Assembly: GCA_009809945.1 (NCBI GenBank)
Contig: WTPW01000357.1
Location: 309,335-373,334 of the forward strand
Source of the DNA: Gigaspora margarita
Lineage: Eukaryota; Glomeromycota; Glomeromycetes; Diversisporales; Gigasporaceae
Direction: 5' to 3'
Length of the DNA: 64,000 nt
Below, one piece after another: positions 44,692-55,545 of this stretch; positions within the stretch are counted from its first letter, which is position 1; the number at the start of each line of letters is the position of its first letter. Made by a program: the position numbers and the translations under genes. The notes beneath the pieces were generated by a model. That model was not told where the DNA came from. It saw only the letters and a program-made list of their open reading frames with translations, and did not search any database.

Positions 44692-44754
44692 GCTGAGCCG
44701 CTTTTTAGCCATGCTGAGCCTCTTTTTAGCCATGCTAAGCCGTTTTTTAGCCAA
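44692..44754. repeat. Three 21-bp tandem units
   Basis: GCTGAGCCGCTTTTTAGCCA-type units with 2-4 changes each. The GAGCCG/AGCC core recalls the motif arrays of the hAT element at 19248. Confidence 0.8.
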
Positions 44755-44781
44755 GCGGATAAGAAATAAGCTAAAAATAGT

Positions 44782-44997
44782 GTGGCAGAAAAATGTCATG
44801 AAACATGTGAACACCGATCTTTTCTAACCCTACCTTTACGTTTAACCGATAATTTTTTTTACACTAGTGTCAGGTTATCCAGCGCTACAGCAAAAAAGAT
44901 TTTCAATTACATAAATGATTATATTGTAAGCCGCAGAAATGCACCGCGGTATCGCGTGGTGGGTGGTGATCAAAGCAGCAGCTCAACATCAAATTAA
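44782..44997 (+). CDS. Hypothetical open frame, doubtful
   Basis: GTG-started 71-codon frame (CHETCEHRSF..., IFNYINDYIVSRRN). An overlapping frame continues with GYVDLLSKQGFPVSDVSD and a short PDIPDIP repeat to 45083. Together they could be pieces of a broken or spliced gene. Nothing recognised. Confidence 0.2.
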   Translation: MAEKCHETCEHRSFLTLPLRLTDNFFYTSVRLSSATAKKIFNYINDYIVSRRNAPRYRVVGGDQSSSSTSN

Positions 44998-45237
44998 CGG
45001 CTATGTCGATCTTTTATCAAAACAGGGTTTCCCGGTATCTGATGTATCTGATCTACCCGATATACCTGATATACCTTGTAAATGAGTACGTGTGAGTGAA
45101 AACCTGTAACTTATCATAGTAAATCATTATAATCAGTCACAAGTTTTTACTCTCACACACTCAAATATAGTATCGGATCAATGATATCAATGATTCGAGA
45201 CAATTTTTTGACTGCTATAAATAGTACTTATTGCAGT

Positions 45238-45600
45238 TATTCCTGGGCATCGGCTAAAAAATTAACCGAATGATTATTCTGCCGATTCGATAAGTTATTA
45301 ATTTCGGCATAATTTAAGATCAGGTGAATATTATAAATGCTATTAGTTATAGATAGATAGTGATGGAACACAGTGCACAAAATTTTCGGCTGATGTAACC
45401 TGCTTTTTTCCGGTAATGTCTTTTTTTTTTTGTTTTTTTTTACATATAACAGAATTTAAAAGCCATAATAGGAAGAAGTATTATTACAACTGTTATCTAA
45501 ATTCCTAGGGGCGCCTGATAAAAATTAACAGGATGATTTTTCGGCCGATCCGGTTAAGTTACTAATTTCGGTATGATCGGTATAAAGTATAAAAATCTAT
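45238..45600. repeat. Two related ~90-bp segments
   Basis: 45238-45330 and 45507-45590 share TAAAAAATTAAC, GATGATTWTTC, GCCGATYCGRTTAAGTTA and TAATTTCGGYAT in order. They are probably ends or units of a decayed element. The intervening TAGTGATGGAACACAGTGCA at 45359 has a hAT-like start. Confidence 0.5.
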
Positions 45601-46251
45601 AGATATTTTTTATTACAATGTTCTACAGTAAAATTGATTTTGTTCTTTCTTTTCTTTATGTTAATTTTTTTTTTTTGCGATATACTTAATAATTTAGAAT
45701 TAAAATCTACTGTATATATGCTATGCGCCATTTTTAATTTCTGTCAATTATTAATTGACGTATGGTTTTTTTTTTCAATTGAAAAATTACATACGTCGGT
45801 TTTCAGTCAGTATAAACATTGCAAATTTAAAAAAAAACTACCAAATTATTTAATTATATTAAATGTTTAACCGAAAATATTCAAATTTATGCAAATGAAT
45901 TAAAATTCACTAACAGAACTAAAAATTTTTTACATTTTCCACGTAAAACGCATCCATGACGCCTTGAGTATACCGAATGCTTTTTCTATAAGAGATTATT
46001 TTGTAATGCAAGATTTTGACAAGATGTTTGGCTTGAATCATTATTATTTGCACCGTTACTTCGATTCAAATTATATTAGTAAAATTTTAATTGAAATTCC
46101 TTTTTTTTTTTTATTTATTTCGTAAATGTATGAGTTAAGAGTTCTTCAGTTGAGCATTATTATGTTGGGGATTCTTGAGTTGAGCATTCTTACGTTGGGT
46201 GTTCTTGAGTTGGACATTCTTGCATAACATGACTTGTATGACTTGGGTGTT

Positions 46252-46442
46252 GAACATCATGGGTTTGACGTTCCTGAATATTATGGTTTGACGTGTAATA
46301 TTTTGCTTGTCTCATGAACATCATGGGTTTGACGTTCCTGAATATTATGGATTGACGTGTAATATTTTGCTTGTCTCATGAACATCATGGGTTTGACCTT
46401 CCTGAATATTATGGATTGACGTGTAATATTTTGCTTGTCTCA
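46252..46442. repeat. Three 64-bp tandem units
   Basis: Units begin at 46252, 46316 and 46380 (GAACATCATGGGTTTGACGT...) with only one or two differences each, so the duplication is recent. They are preceded by a decayed array of ATTCTTGAGTTGAGC-type units at 46136-46215. Confidence 0.9.
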
Positions 46443-46790
46443 ATGAAAGTGTATTGTTTAAAGGGACAATATCAAGATCTAGATAATCAGAAGTTCATTT
46501 GCAGATTACAACTAGTCAATTATTCAAAATTTGCAAGCAATTTGGTAAGAATCTCGATTCAGTTTTTTTTGAGGAACTTCACATGGTAATAATCTTTGAT
46601 TTATTTTCAATTAGTCTATATCTGGAATATGGATTTTTATGAATTCACCCAGCTCATATGCTCGATTTCTTTTAGTCCTACCGGTATATTTTGATTCCAA
46701 AATACTTCTTATAAACGCTCAGTTTCTTTTGCCATTTAATATTGTCGTTTGACGAACAACTTATGATGTCCAGCAATGGAATTTGTAGCT
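46420..46790 (-). pseudogene. Fragment of an integrase-core family gene (post-integrase region)
   Basis: In shifting minus-strand frames it reads KWQKKLSVYKKYFGIKIYR, then KRNRAYELGEFIKIHIPDID, then YQIACKF, then DLDIVPLNNTLSLRQAKY. This order and the GEF(I/V)KIHIP(D/E)ID and LR(Q/E)A motifs match the part of the 8871-11150 pseudogene that lies between integrase core and Cys-rich tail. Stops and frameshifts throughout. The 64-bp tandem repeat begins where the C-terminus should follow. Confidence 0.55.
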
Positions 46791-46799
46791 ATAAAAAAA

Positions 46800-47800
46800 A
46801 AAATTGCATTGTTATTTTTGTTATTCCCTAAGATTCAATTATTTCCTCCCGATATTTTTTTTATTAATAGATTATTCACTTCCTAAACATGATTCAGAAA
46901 ACCTTCGGAAATGATTGGACGCATCGGTGGGATTCTTTTTGAGCACTTCGGGTAATGCATACTTTATAATATCGAACACGGATTAAATAACAAAATTTAT
47001 TTTTATTTAAACAAATTTTTTTTTATACTTTTTGCCAGATCTTCTCCTGACCCCATGTTAGCACCACAAAATACTTCGTAAAAATTTTCAACTATGCACA
47101 CGTGAGTTCCTAAATTATTTCCGCTTTGTTATACGTATGTGAAGTACTTGCATAGGACCAATAAGCTGAACTTTAAAGTCCAATATTTGTGTAACGTTAC
47201 ACTGAATATCCGGATTTTTTAATATATTAAGACATTCAATATTTATTTTTTCTTTGATTTGTGTATGGTTTTAATACTCGGTTAAAGGGTCTCACGGGTC
47301 ATTAAAGAATAACTTTGTGGATTCATTAGCAAAAAAAGGAAAATTACACAATGGTAAAAGAATTTCTAAAAAAGAGTCATTTTTTTTTATTTATCATTAT
47401 TGAATATCAATTTAATTTAATAAAAATAAGCTATCGTTGACTGCGAGCAATCATTGATTGTAATATGATCTGCATTAAGAATTGACCTGTGCCATTTATC
47501 AATCAGTGGAAATTGAAAAATGAAAGTTGTCAATTAACAATTGGTGTAAAAATTTTATTATTACAAATTAATTCTAATTATGTAATTACTAGACAATTAT
47601 AATAAGATCATTAATAATCAGTCAATTGTTCATCACTGACACTAAATACGATTAACATTGGTTAGCTAAATTCATAAATAATTGCAGTCTAATTAATAAG
47701 TGAGTATATGGCAAAATAATTAATTCAAGAGTATTGCTAACTTCCATCCATGACGATCACATAGTTATATAATAGCATGAATTCATTATATAAACTACCT
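46800..47800. other. Intergenic, no gene supported
   Basis: Some GC-neutral stretches (46890-46960) may be further remnants of the neighbouring pseudogene, but no motif was convincing. Confidence 0.4.
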
Positions 47801-47828
47801 TTTGCTACTAAGTAAAAAATGCTCAGCG

Positions 47829-47945
47829 CTAAATTTCACCTATATATACATTATTTAATTGTAACCTAACTCTAACCCTAACTCTTAATAGGTATTTTTT
47901 AAAAAAAATTATGATTAGGTGAAATCTCCACGGATGAAATTTAGT
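47829..47945. repeat. Short palindromic element with CTAAATTTCACCTA arms
   Basis: CTAAATTTCACCTA on the left; ATTTCACCTA and CTAAATTTCATCCG in reverse on the right. The apex carries CCTAACTCTAACCCTAACTC (47874-47893). Confidence 0.55.
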
Positions 47946-48109
47946 CTTATTTTTAATTCAAATATAAATATAGAATTTATAATTATGTAATAAAAAATCT
48001 GTTAATAGAGCACTCATAACAAAACAATATTAGGCGAGACCAAGTTGATTATGTATTTTACATTACCCCCCTCTCCCCTCCGGGAGGCTTTACTTATTGT
48101 GCCAGTAAT

Positions 48110-48450
48110 ACAAACTCCTAAAAAGGCAACTACCAATCAGTGAGTTCGAATTTTGATCTTTCCGGATCATCCCGACATGGATTCCGAACACGTGCAGAAG
48201 AAGAAAAAAGCGAAAATACGCCAAAACTAGTGTTCAAATCGACCTTTTTGCACTAATTAAAAATGTCCGGGAAGAAATTTTACATATAATGGACAACTAT
48301 CTATAGCCATACCTCCTAAAGCTAACCACCTAACCCTAACTTTGCGTTTTTACACACTTTGTTATTAACAAAATTAGATTTCCTTTTTTGGGTTGTATTA
48401 CCGGTACAAATGAGTAAATCCGGGGGTGGTTCATATAGTAAAATTTTAAA
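48110..48450. repeat. Dispersed repeat family M, copy 3 (5' half)
   Basis: It shares ATCATCCCGACATGGATTCC, AAAATACG, ACTAATTAAAAATG and GAAATTTTACATATAATG with 36400-36530 and 55930-56050. CACCTAACCCTAACTTTG lies at 48323. The GAGTTCGAATTT upstream resembles a Pol III B box, without a convincing A box. Confidence 0.55.
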
Positions 48451-48835
48451 AAAATTTTTTTTTTCATTCTATCGCTATATGATTACTTGTAAATTTTTGC
48501 GTTTTAATTTAATAAATGTTTTTTATTTATTGAAATAAAATTGTATTTAAAAATAGTCAATATTTAATATTTTGCAATAATGATTTGAAATATCTTTGAA
48601 CGTATTACTACAACATTTAATAGAAATCGCCATATTTCTTTAACGGTACACAAAATTATAATGTCCGAATTAGAGATGGGAAAATGCGCATTTTATAATA
48701 TAATGCGCATGATATTTAAAATGCGCATGATATTTAAAATGCGCATGATACCGCATGATAAAAAAAAAAAATTCAATTTTTATCTTTATTAATATAACTA
48801 AATAAAGATACTACATATTGAAACTAAAATCAGAT

Positions 48836-49595
48836 AGCATAGTGGAAGTTCGTTTTGATTGGCTAAAATTTGAATAAATATGATTGGCGACGATCATTTA
48901 TTTATACAGTCAATTGTAATTTTTAAAATACTTTTATTAGTAAAAATCGTCACGCCATATAAAAATTTTTTTTTGTAATACGTGACGAAACAANAAACTT
49001 AAGCAACCTATTTTTCGTCTTTAAACCTACTGTTTTTTAATGAGAGATACAGTGAGATACGGCAGTTCAAGAAATTAAATGAGAAGTAAATATTTTGAAA
49101 GGTCGGGAAGGTGGTTCGGCGATCTAAGCAATTAGTAAGTGAAATTGTGAGATTTTGTTTTAACTGGACTTGTTTACCTTACAAACAAAAAAAAAAGTAC
49201 TATTTTGAATTACTATTCTAAAACCTTTTATTGTATATATTTAGGCTATGAATATAGTTTATAAAATAACATTTATAGATACAAAAAGTTGTAATAGTGG
49301 TAGTATTTAGGGTTTTTGGGTATGCGTAATAATGTATTGCGAAACTGATTTAAAGAATTTTTTTGTAAAATAATAAATTTATCGTGTAATAAATAATATA
49401 GATATATACTTCGTGAAATTTAAATTAAAACATTAATTATTAAATTGTATTAAATGTACTGTAAAAACGTCTTTAGAGAGTATTAAAAGTTCGTAATAAA
49501 CTTTATCCGGGTATAGCCGGTAATCAATCCGAGGTGTGATCGACATTTTTTCCGGGGTATTTTAACAACCAATCAAAACGAACTTCCACTATGCT
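48836..49595. mobile_element. MULE-like non-autonomous element
   Basis: Perfect TIR beginning AGCATAGTGGAAGTTCGTTT and continuing TGATTGG. Exact 9-bp TSD AAATCAGAT at 48827-48835 and 49596-49604. Nine-base duplications are typical of Mutator-like elements. 760 bp, no transposase frame; one N at 48993. Confidence 0.92.
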
Positions 49596-49669
49596 AAATC
49601 AGATTTTGCCTATATATATAAATTTTTATAAATTAGCTAATTGTAAATTCATCGTTGCTTATCTTATAT

Positions 49670-50260
49670 AATTTGACACCTGACCCGTGGCTCTGCCACG
49701 GGAGCTTTGTATAAAACTTTAGAATCTTAGATAAAATCTGTAAATTCGCATTATATAATATTCATAAATATGCCTAGTTAGTTTGCATTGAATCGTCACT
49801 AGAATCTTAGATAAAATCTGTAAATTCGCATTATATAATATTCATAAATATGCCTAGTTAGTTTGCATTGAATCGTCACAAAAAAATTCTGTTACTGAAC
49901 ATACTATTCTATCAACTACAATATATGGTTAAGATTGAGTTAGTTTCATTAAAATAATGGTATCATAAAACTCTGCCACAGAATTCACACTCTATTTCAG
50001 TATGGTTGAGCCGGTTTTTATTAGAATTATTGTGATTTTTATTATGAGCTTTTATAAAAAAATCCCATTACAAAATTTTTTCGCTATACCGGTAATTGCA
50101 ATATATAGTGGGTTGGTTTGAATTAGTATAAGCTAACTATAAAAAAGTTTGTTACAAAGCTCATTACTCCAATAAACAGATAGTATGCAGCTTAGTTTTA
50201 TTGGTGAATGCCAATTTTTAAAATAAGTGTTGCAAAGAGAAAACCTTATATTGCTATATT
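49670..50260. repeat. Modular repeat, array 3, with hairpin head
   Basis: The head is CCCGTGGCTCTGCCACGGG (49684-49702), a perfect stem-loop, followed by modules as at 20560 and 25020. Includes an exact 80-bp tandem duplication at 49720-49879. Confidence 0.7.
49720..49879. repeat. Exact 80-bp tandem duplication
   Basis: 49720-49799 and 49800-49879 are identical (TAGAATCTTAGATAAAATCT...GAATCGTCAC). Either a very recent duplication or an assembly duplication. Confidence 0.95.
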
Positions 50261-51008
50261 AGTTTTAGCACATTGATCACCTTTTGAACATATCCGTAAT
50301 TTTATTGGTTGGTCGACATAAAACTACGAGCCACTGAGAAAATTAGTTGATTATCAGATAATCTTGGCGGCAAAAATTCCGACCCAAAATTCTAGAAATC
50401 AATCATCTAAATATTTGGCTGAATGTAACTTTTTTTGATATTCGCTAATATATTCACTATTTTTTTTATTAATCATATGTTTTATCTATAGCGGAGCATT
50501 TGTCGTGTTCTTGCACTTGTTCTTACACTTGCACTTATTCTTGAACTTGAGACCATTATACAAAACATTTCAAATTCGTGAACTTTTTTAGCCCAAAATA
50601 GTTTGTAAATATTAGGCAATCAAACAACAAAAGTAAATTTGGAAAATTCACGTTCACAATTTTAGGCGTTAATAAGGGCATTAAAAAATGATATAACAAT
50701 TGCTCGAATTTTATAATAATTACTCGACCATGATAATAGTCATAATCATCTTACGTATTTCTGTTAGTATTCCTACATTTAGGTCACATTTTTCGGATAC
50801 AACCAATCAAAAAGTTAAAGCGAACAGGTCCAGAATTGAAGTATATAGATAGATTAGAATGTTAATTATACTTATTTTATATTTAATTTTTCTATATAAA
50901 ATTTTGATGGGATAAAATGCGCATGATTCGGAAACATGCGCATTAATGCGCATTCATGCGATGATTGAGGAATCATGCGCACGCATGAAACTCATCTCTA
51001 GTCCGAAT

Positions 51009-52018
51009 AGATGAATTCCTGACATGGTTGTTCTGATTAATAAGTACGTACGTATACGTATTAATTTTCAAAGGCAATCCCGTTTATTAACATATCCAAA
51101 AAAGGTAACCAAATTTTCTGACAAAATAATATTAAGAGTTAATTGTAATACAAAAACCGTCTTTTTTATTTTAAGCCACAATAGCTATTTTAAATTAGGG
51201 TCCCTTTTATAATAGGGCTAATTTGTTTCATGCATATGAACTAGATGTAATGCCCTAAAATTTTTGATAGTAGGGTTGTTTATTTACAATACAATTGTCT
51301 GACATACAGCTGATTTTTGAGATTGAAAGTTTATTTTAACTTTTACTCGTAACAATAACAATGTCAAATGGCACGTCTCAATAAGTCCAGAAAAATGGAT
51401 TAGACGATAATCCAATGAGTTTAAAGAGTATCTAATGGGTTTGATGTGTATTCATTAAGTCCTTTTTGATGTTAGGTAGCGTTCCCACAAGATTTTGTCC
51501 ACCCCTTGTAATTTTGACCAATCAAAATTAAACATCAAACAGTACTTTTTAAATCGCATATAATGATAAGTCATGACTGTTTGCCAAGCAAAGATACAAA
51601 CCTCTTGTATCACAAACATATTTGAATGCCATGGCAGAAGTTTCGCACAACTCATTTATTTAGTTAGACTTTTTATCGTTATTTAAATTAATACCTAAAG
51701 CGTTATTTGAAAAATATTACAACTGTATTACGTACTTTCTTTGAAAAATAATTTATCCTTTCTTAAAATTTATCGGTAGAATGTGTATCGATAAACAAAC
51801 TTTGTTATACTCATCTGATGAAAATATATTAATAAGCATAGCTTTAGCACCTATAGGTTTTTGATACTTAATCGAGTTATTAGTAATTTCATTCAGTAAT
51901 TCATATATCTAGCATTTCTGGATTACAATTACATAATCAAATCTGAAATTTTCAATGTATATTATTTAAAAGGAATATATATGTATGTATATCGATATAG
52001 GTTGTTAAAATAATTTTA
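51009..52018. other. Intergenic, no gene seen
   Basis: Balanced AT-rich sequence without recognised TIRs. Open frames of 60-66 codons here have no protein-like features. Confidence 0.5.
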
Positions 52019-52284
52019 TAATTAGTATCGATCATACCATTTTTTATCATTTATAAAAGTATGTCTTACTTTTGGTCTTCATTTCAAATCATTATTATAA
52101 AGATATTTAATTTATTAATTTTTTTTTTTAGTTGCAATCCAAAATCATTGCAAGTATCTTGTACTTTGCATTGCTATATTATTTTTTGTTCCTGTCATCT
52201 TGTCAGCGTGTGCTTCAACTACAAAATGTAAATGTCCACAGCCTCCGAATGCACTTCCACAAGGTCAATATTGTGGTGGCTATC
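52019..52284 (+). pseudogene. Decayed paralogue of the downstream cysteine-rich secreted protein
   Basis: An exon-1 relic at 52028-52060 (GATCATACC...TTTTTATCATTTA) aligns with exon 1 of 53219 but lacks the ATG and contains an in-frame TAA. It is followed by a GTATGT donor and a T-run acceptor at 52131. The exon-2 relic 52132-52284 begins LQSKII (against LCSKFII), then shifts frame and ends SACASTTKCKCPQPPNALPQ, GQYCGGYPG with a phase-1 GTATGA donor, just as GQYCGAEI/GTAAAT in the intact gene. No exon 3 is found before 53200. Confidence 0.75.
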
Positions 52285-53218
52285 CTGGTATGACCCTTTG
52301 GGCTGGGGTTGTTCGTTCTTTTTTTTCAAAATTTGATTATCGACATTGTAGATATGCAAAAACAATAAAGAATTTTACTTTTATATTGTTATTTATGTCG
52401 TACATAAGCATCATCTGATCTTTATTGGGAACGATCAAAAGTAATGCATCAAGTGTTTCGTGATACACGCGTGATTATCTTTGCATCGGCAATAATAACA
52501 GTTTTTAAAATTTTAATATCAAATAAAGAAACTATTCATGAGTAAATTAAAAAAAAATAAAAGGATACGTCCAGAATTGCACGAAATAACGTGATCTAAC
52601 AAATTTTTTTTTGCTCCATTACCTTATGATCGCCACTGTATGTTTCTATTATATGATCACTTAATAGCGTAATATCAATTTAATAAAATGATAATTCTTA
52701 TTATTATTAAAATTATTTAGAAATTTAAACAATTTTGCCAGTGGCGTGACATAGCGGCTCAAATTTAATTTTCTAAAAGGATTATGAAAAATTTAAATGA
52801 GTCCGTGTGATTAAAATCAGTAAGTAAAAATTTTACCCTAAAAAATTATGATCACTGTAATTATTGCAAACCTCACGTTGATTGGTTGATTCATTAAGCT
52901 ATTATGCATTGTAGATCGTTCGTTACTGTTTATGTTTAAAGTTGTGTTACGGTTCTGTTACGTGAAGTTGCAGAGCTGATTGTACAAAATCATTCGCCCT
53001 TATTTTATTGTAACGCAACTTTTGTCAAGACGCAAATAACCTTTATCAAAAAGTTTACATCTTTTGGACAAATTTATTGTATTTGATATCCTGTGCATTA
53101 TTTAATGTAAAAAAGTTATATTTTTTTCTCTTAAACAGAACTCGGCCATAAGGTTTTCTAGCCTTCCTAATTTTAAGCTTATCGAAAGAATAATTTTTGA
53201 ACAATTCATTTTAAGTAA
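52285..53218. other. Spacer between the two cysteine-rich paralogues
   Basis: AT-rich with no exon-3-like Cys-rich sequence and no recognised transposon border. It should contain the promoter of the 53219 gene. Confidence 0.5.
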
Positions 53219-54181
53219 ATGAAGAATAAAATGATTATTGATCATTTATTCCATCCTTTTTATCTTTCAAAGGTACGTTTTATTCTCGTTATTTCTCTCT
53301 CCTCTCTCTCTCTTTTTTTTTTAATTTGAGGTTTATAAATTTAATTCATTATTGTCTTTGTTAGTTATGTTCCAAGTTCATTATTTTATTTGCGCTAGCT
53401 TCAGCCTTTATCTCAGCCGTTTCTCCTGCATGCACTAAATGCAATGTAACCCCTATTGCAGCCTGCAGTTCTTCCTGTAATTGTCCTTTAGGGCTTAAGC
53501 AAGGTCAATACTGCGGCGCTGAGATTGGTAAATAAAGAAAACTTGAACCATTTTATGCGTGATTTAATACGTGATTTATTTCTTTAACTGTTAACATTTT
53601 AGTTCTTTTTAGCTTGTGTTCATGATAATGTTTACGAATGTAGCCCATCAGGTGATACTTGTGAATACTGCTATCGAATCTCCTGTCATGATTGTGGAAA
53701 ATTGGATTGTAGTATATCAACAACAACACCACCACCTACTTGTAGTCCGGCCTGTGTTAAACCTAAATCATGTGTTAATGCGCAATGTGTATGTCAATCA
53801 TTGAATTGTCCAAAAGGACAGACGTGTGACAAAAATGGAATATGCGCTGTATCACAAATACCTGTAATTACCGCACCAAAACCAAAATGTAGTGATCAAA
53901 AGACTCAAAATATTGTAGAACAAGCTTGTGAATCTATTTCAAAGGCTGCGGGACCTATTTCAAATATAAGTAATTCACCATTAGATGCTTTAGAATTTTT
54001 TGGGGTCTGTGAGGCTGCAGTATTAACTGTAACAGCTATTGGATTAGAAGCAAATATTGCAGATTTAGCAGTTTTTGGTGGAGGTCAAGCTTTATGTGCA
54101 GCGATGTCAGTTGCAGTAGTCGGTACTCAATTAGTCGGGACAATATGCAGTAATACTTGGCAAAAGTTTTGTCAAATTTAA
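53219..54181 (+). CDS. Secreted cysteine-rich protein, three exons, about 261 aa
   Basis: Exons 53219-53272, 53365-53527 and 53613-54181 (introns of 92 and 85 bp, phases 0 and 1) join in frame. The N-terminus has a hydrophobic stretch (FIILFALASAFISA, residues 23-36) as a signal peptide; a second in-frame ATG is at 53231. Residues 40-150 hold about 21 Cys in CxxC and CPKGQTCDKNGIC-type spacings, as in small disulfide-rich or EGF-like modules, with a TTTPPPT linker near 109-115. Residues 165-261 form a different, Ala/Val/Gly-rich helical domain with six more Cys (QACESISKAAGP, CEAAVLTVTAIGLEANIADL, GGGQALCAAM, end WQKFCQI). Function unknown; an extracellular, perhaps host-contact, role is inference. 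A broken paralogue lies 1.2 kb upstream. Confidence 0.85.
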
Positions 54182-54784
54182 ATTAAAATTTTTTCGTAAC
54201 AAATGTTTAAACTTAATTTTTATTATATTTTTATAAATATTTAAGATTTTTTCAGCATAAAATTTTTTTCTTTTTAAATAATTATATATTTTTAAATAAA
54301 TAAATTATTTTTACTAACAATCGAAGGACAAACAAAAATTTTGTTTCAAGACAGTTTTTTGCCTTTTTTCTTTTTAGCTTCTCTTTTTTTGTTGAAGTTT
54401 TCTTTTTTTTTTAGTAGTCTAACTACTGTTTCTTATACTAGTTTTAATTCTAGTGATTAATTTTTGTTTATCAAATTTGTGACTAAGTAATTATTAGGAA
54501 GAGTTAGAGTTTGGTTATAATAAAAAAAAACCTGAGAAGATACATTATTATAAGATTAAGATTCATATATAATGATAATAATTTTGTAAATAAATTTAAT
54601 TAGGATTCTATAGAAAGTTCTATACATGTCAAAATTATTATTATATATAAAAATCTTAAATAGGATAATATGCATATAAAAGTATAACTTATAAAATAAA
54701 GCAAAAAAACTATATATTTTAAAATGAGTTTTTTACTTGGAAATAAAAACTTTATAATATGTTATAAATTTATTAGAAACTAGC
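54182..54784. other. 3' flank of the cysteine-rich gene
   Basis: AT-rich with T-runs; AATAAA-like strings at 54296 may serve polyadenylation. No other feature. Confidence 0.4.
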
Positions 54785-55210
54785 ATTTAATACGTGCCTT
54801 CGGCACGTGGAAAGATATTTCAATATTATGTATTTGTTATCTTTTTATATTGTTACGTGAAATTCTATTTTTATTTTGTTTCAAAATTCATTTACTAATA
54901 TTATCGTTATGGAGTTTTTTGTTATTTTACTGTAGTTGAAGTTATTGTATCATAGTAGAGATGTTTTGCTGTTTAGAATTCTTTAAATTTTATTTTTTGT
55001 ATATCTGTAGTTATATTAAGTTAGCAAATAATTATTTTGAATTTTATTTTAAGTGTACTGAATAAATTTTACATTTATATGAAAAATTTTGTTACAAAGC
55101 TTATTATTTTAGTGTTATATAGCATATTAATGTTATTCATATTTAGTTAAGAATAGCTAATAATATAAGATCATGTAATATTTAAAAATAATTAATAATT
55201 ATTATAATGC
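54785..55210. repeat. Modular repeat, copy 4, with hairpin head
   Basis: The head is ACGTGCCTTCGGCACGT (54796-54812), a perfect stem with a TTCG loop. Degenerate modules and the tail TTAATGTTATTCATATTTAG follow. The head differs in sequence from the one at 49684 but keeps the stem, and both lie at the same end. Confidence 0.65.
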
Positions 55211-55306
55211 CATGGAGATCCAAAATTCTAGTTGGTGGGTCGATTTTTTTTTTTTTTTTTTAATCTACAGTATGTAAATTAATAAGCTCATATTTTATAT
55301 AGGGTA

Positions 55307-55545
55307 TGCAAAGTTAATTTTTTGGTTTGCATAATATCAAATTAGAAAATTTTGGATTTTTTTTTTTGGATCTATTAGGTAATTCTAAAAAATTAAGGTC
55401 ATTATTGGGCAATACCAGAAGACAAATTAAATAGCAAAAATAGAATAATTGGCACAATTGGAATTTAAAAATTTTTTTTTTGAAAAATTAGATTGGCAGA
55501 TTATGCAAAAATCATGATTTTTATGCTATGTGAATTTTGTGTTTA
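55307..55545. mobile_element. TA-flanked MITE with AAAGTTAATTTTT ends, copy 3, decayed, reverse orientation
   Basis: GGTATGCAAAGTTAATTTTT on the left. The interior (AATTGGCACAATTGGAATTT) is the reverse complement of 7430-7470. The right end is degraded (ATCATGATTTTTATGCTATG). Confidence 0.65.

Larger units (their letters stand above)
48671..51000. mobile_element. hAT element of the ATGCGCAT family, copy 3, with large insertions
   Basis: The exact 8-bp TSD GTCCGAAT is at 48663-48670 and 51001-51008. The left end TAGAGATGGGAAAATGCGCA and the right end ACTCATCTCTA match the copies at 6064 and 7334; the last 140 bases align closely. Between the ends lie a MULE-like element (48836-49595) and modular-repeat sequence (49670-50260). 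Confidence 0.92.

Noticed and set aside
48115..48160. SINE with Pol III promoter
   Set aside because: GAGTTCGAATTT resembles a B box, but no A box lies at the right distance and other family copies do not keep it.
51024..51655. Small open frames of 62-66 codons
   Set aside because: Compositions follow local base bias and there is no signal, domain or splice support.
49684..54812. Rho-independent-type terminators at the GC-rich hairpins
   Set aside because: The sequence is eukaryotic and the hairpins sit at the ends of a repeat family, not after genes.
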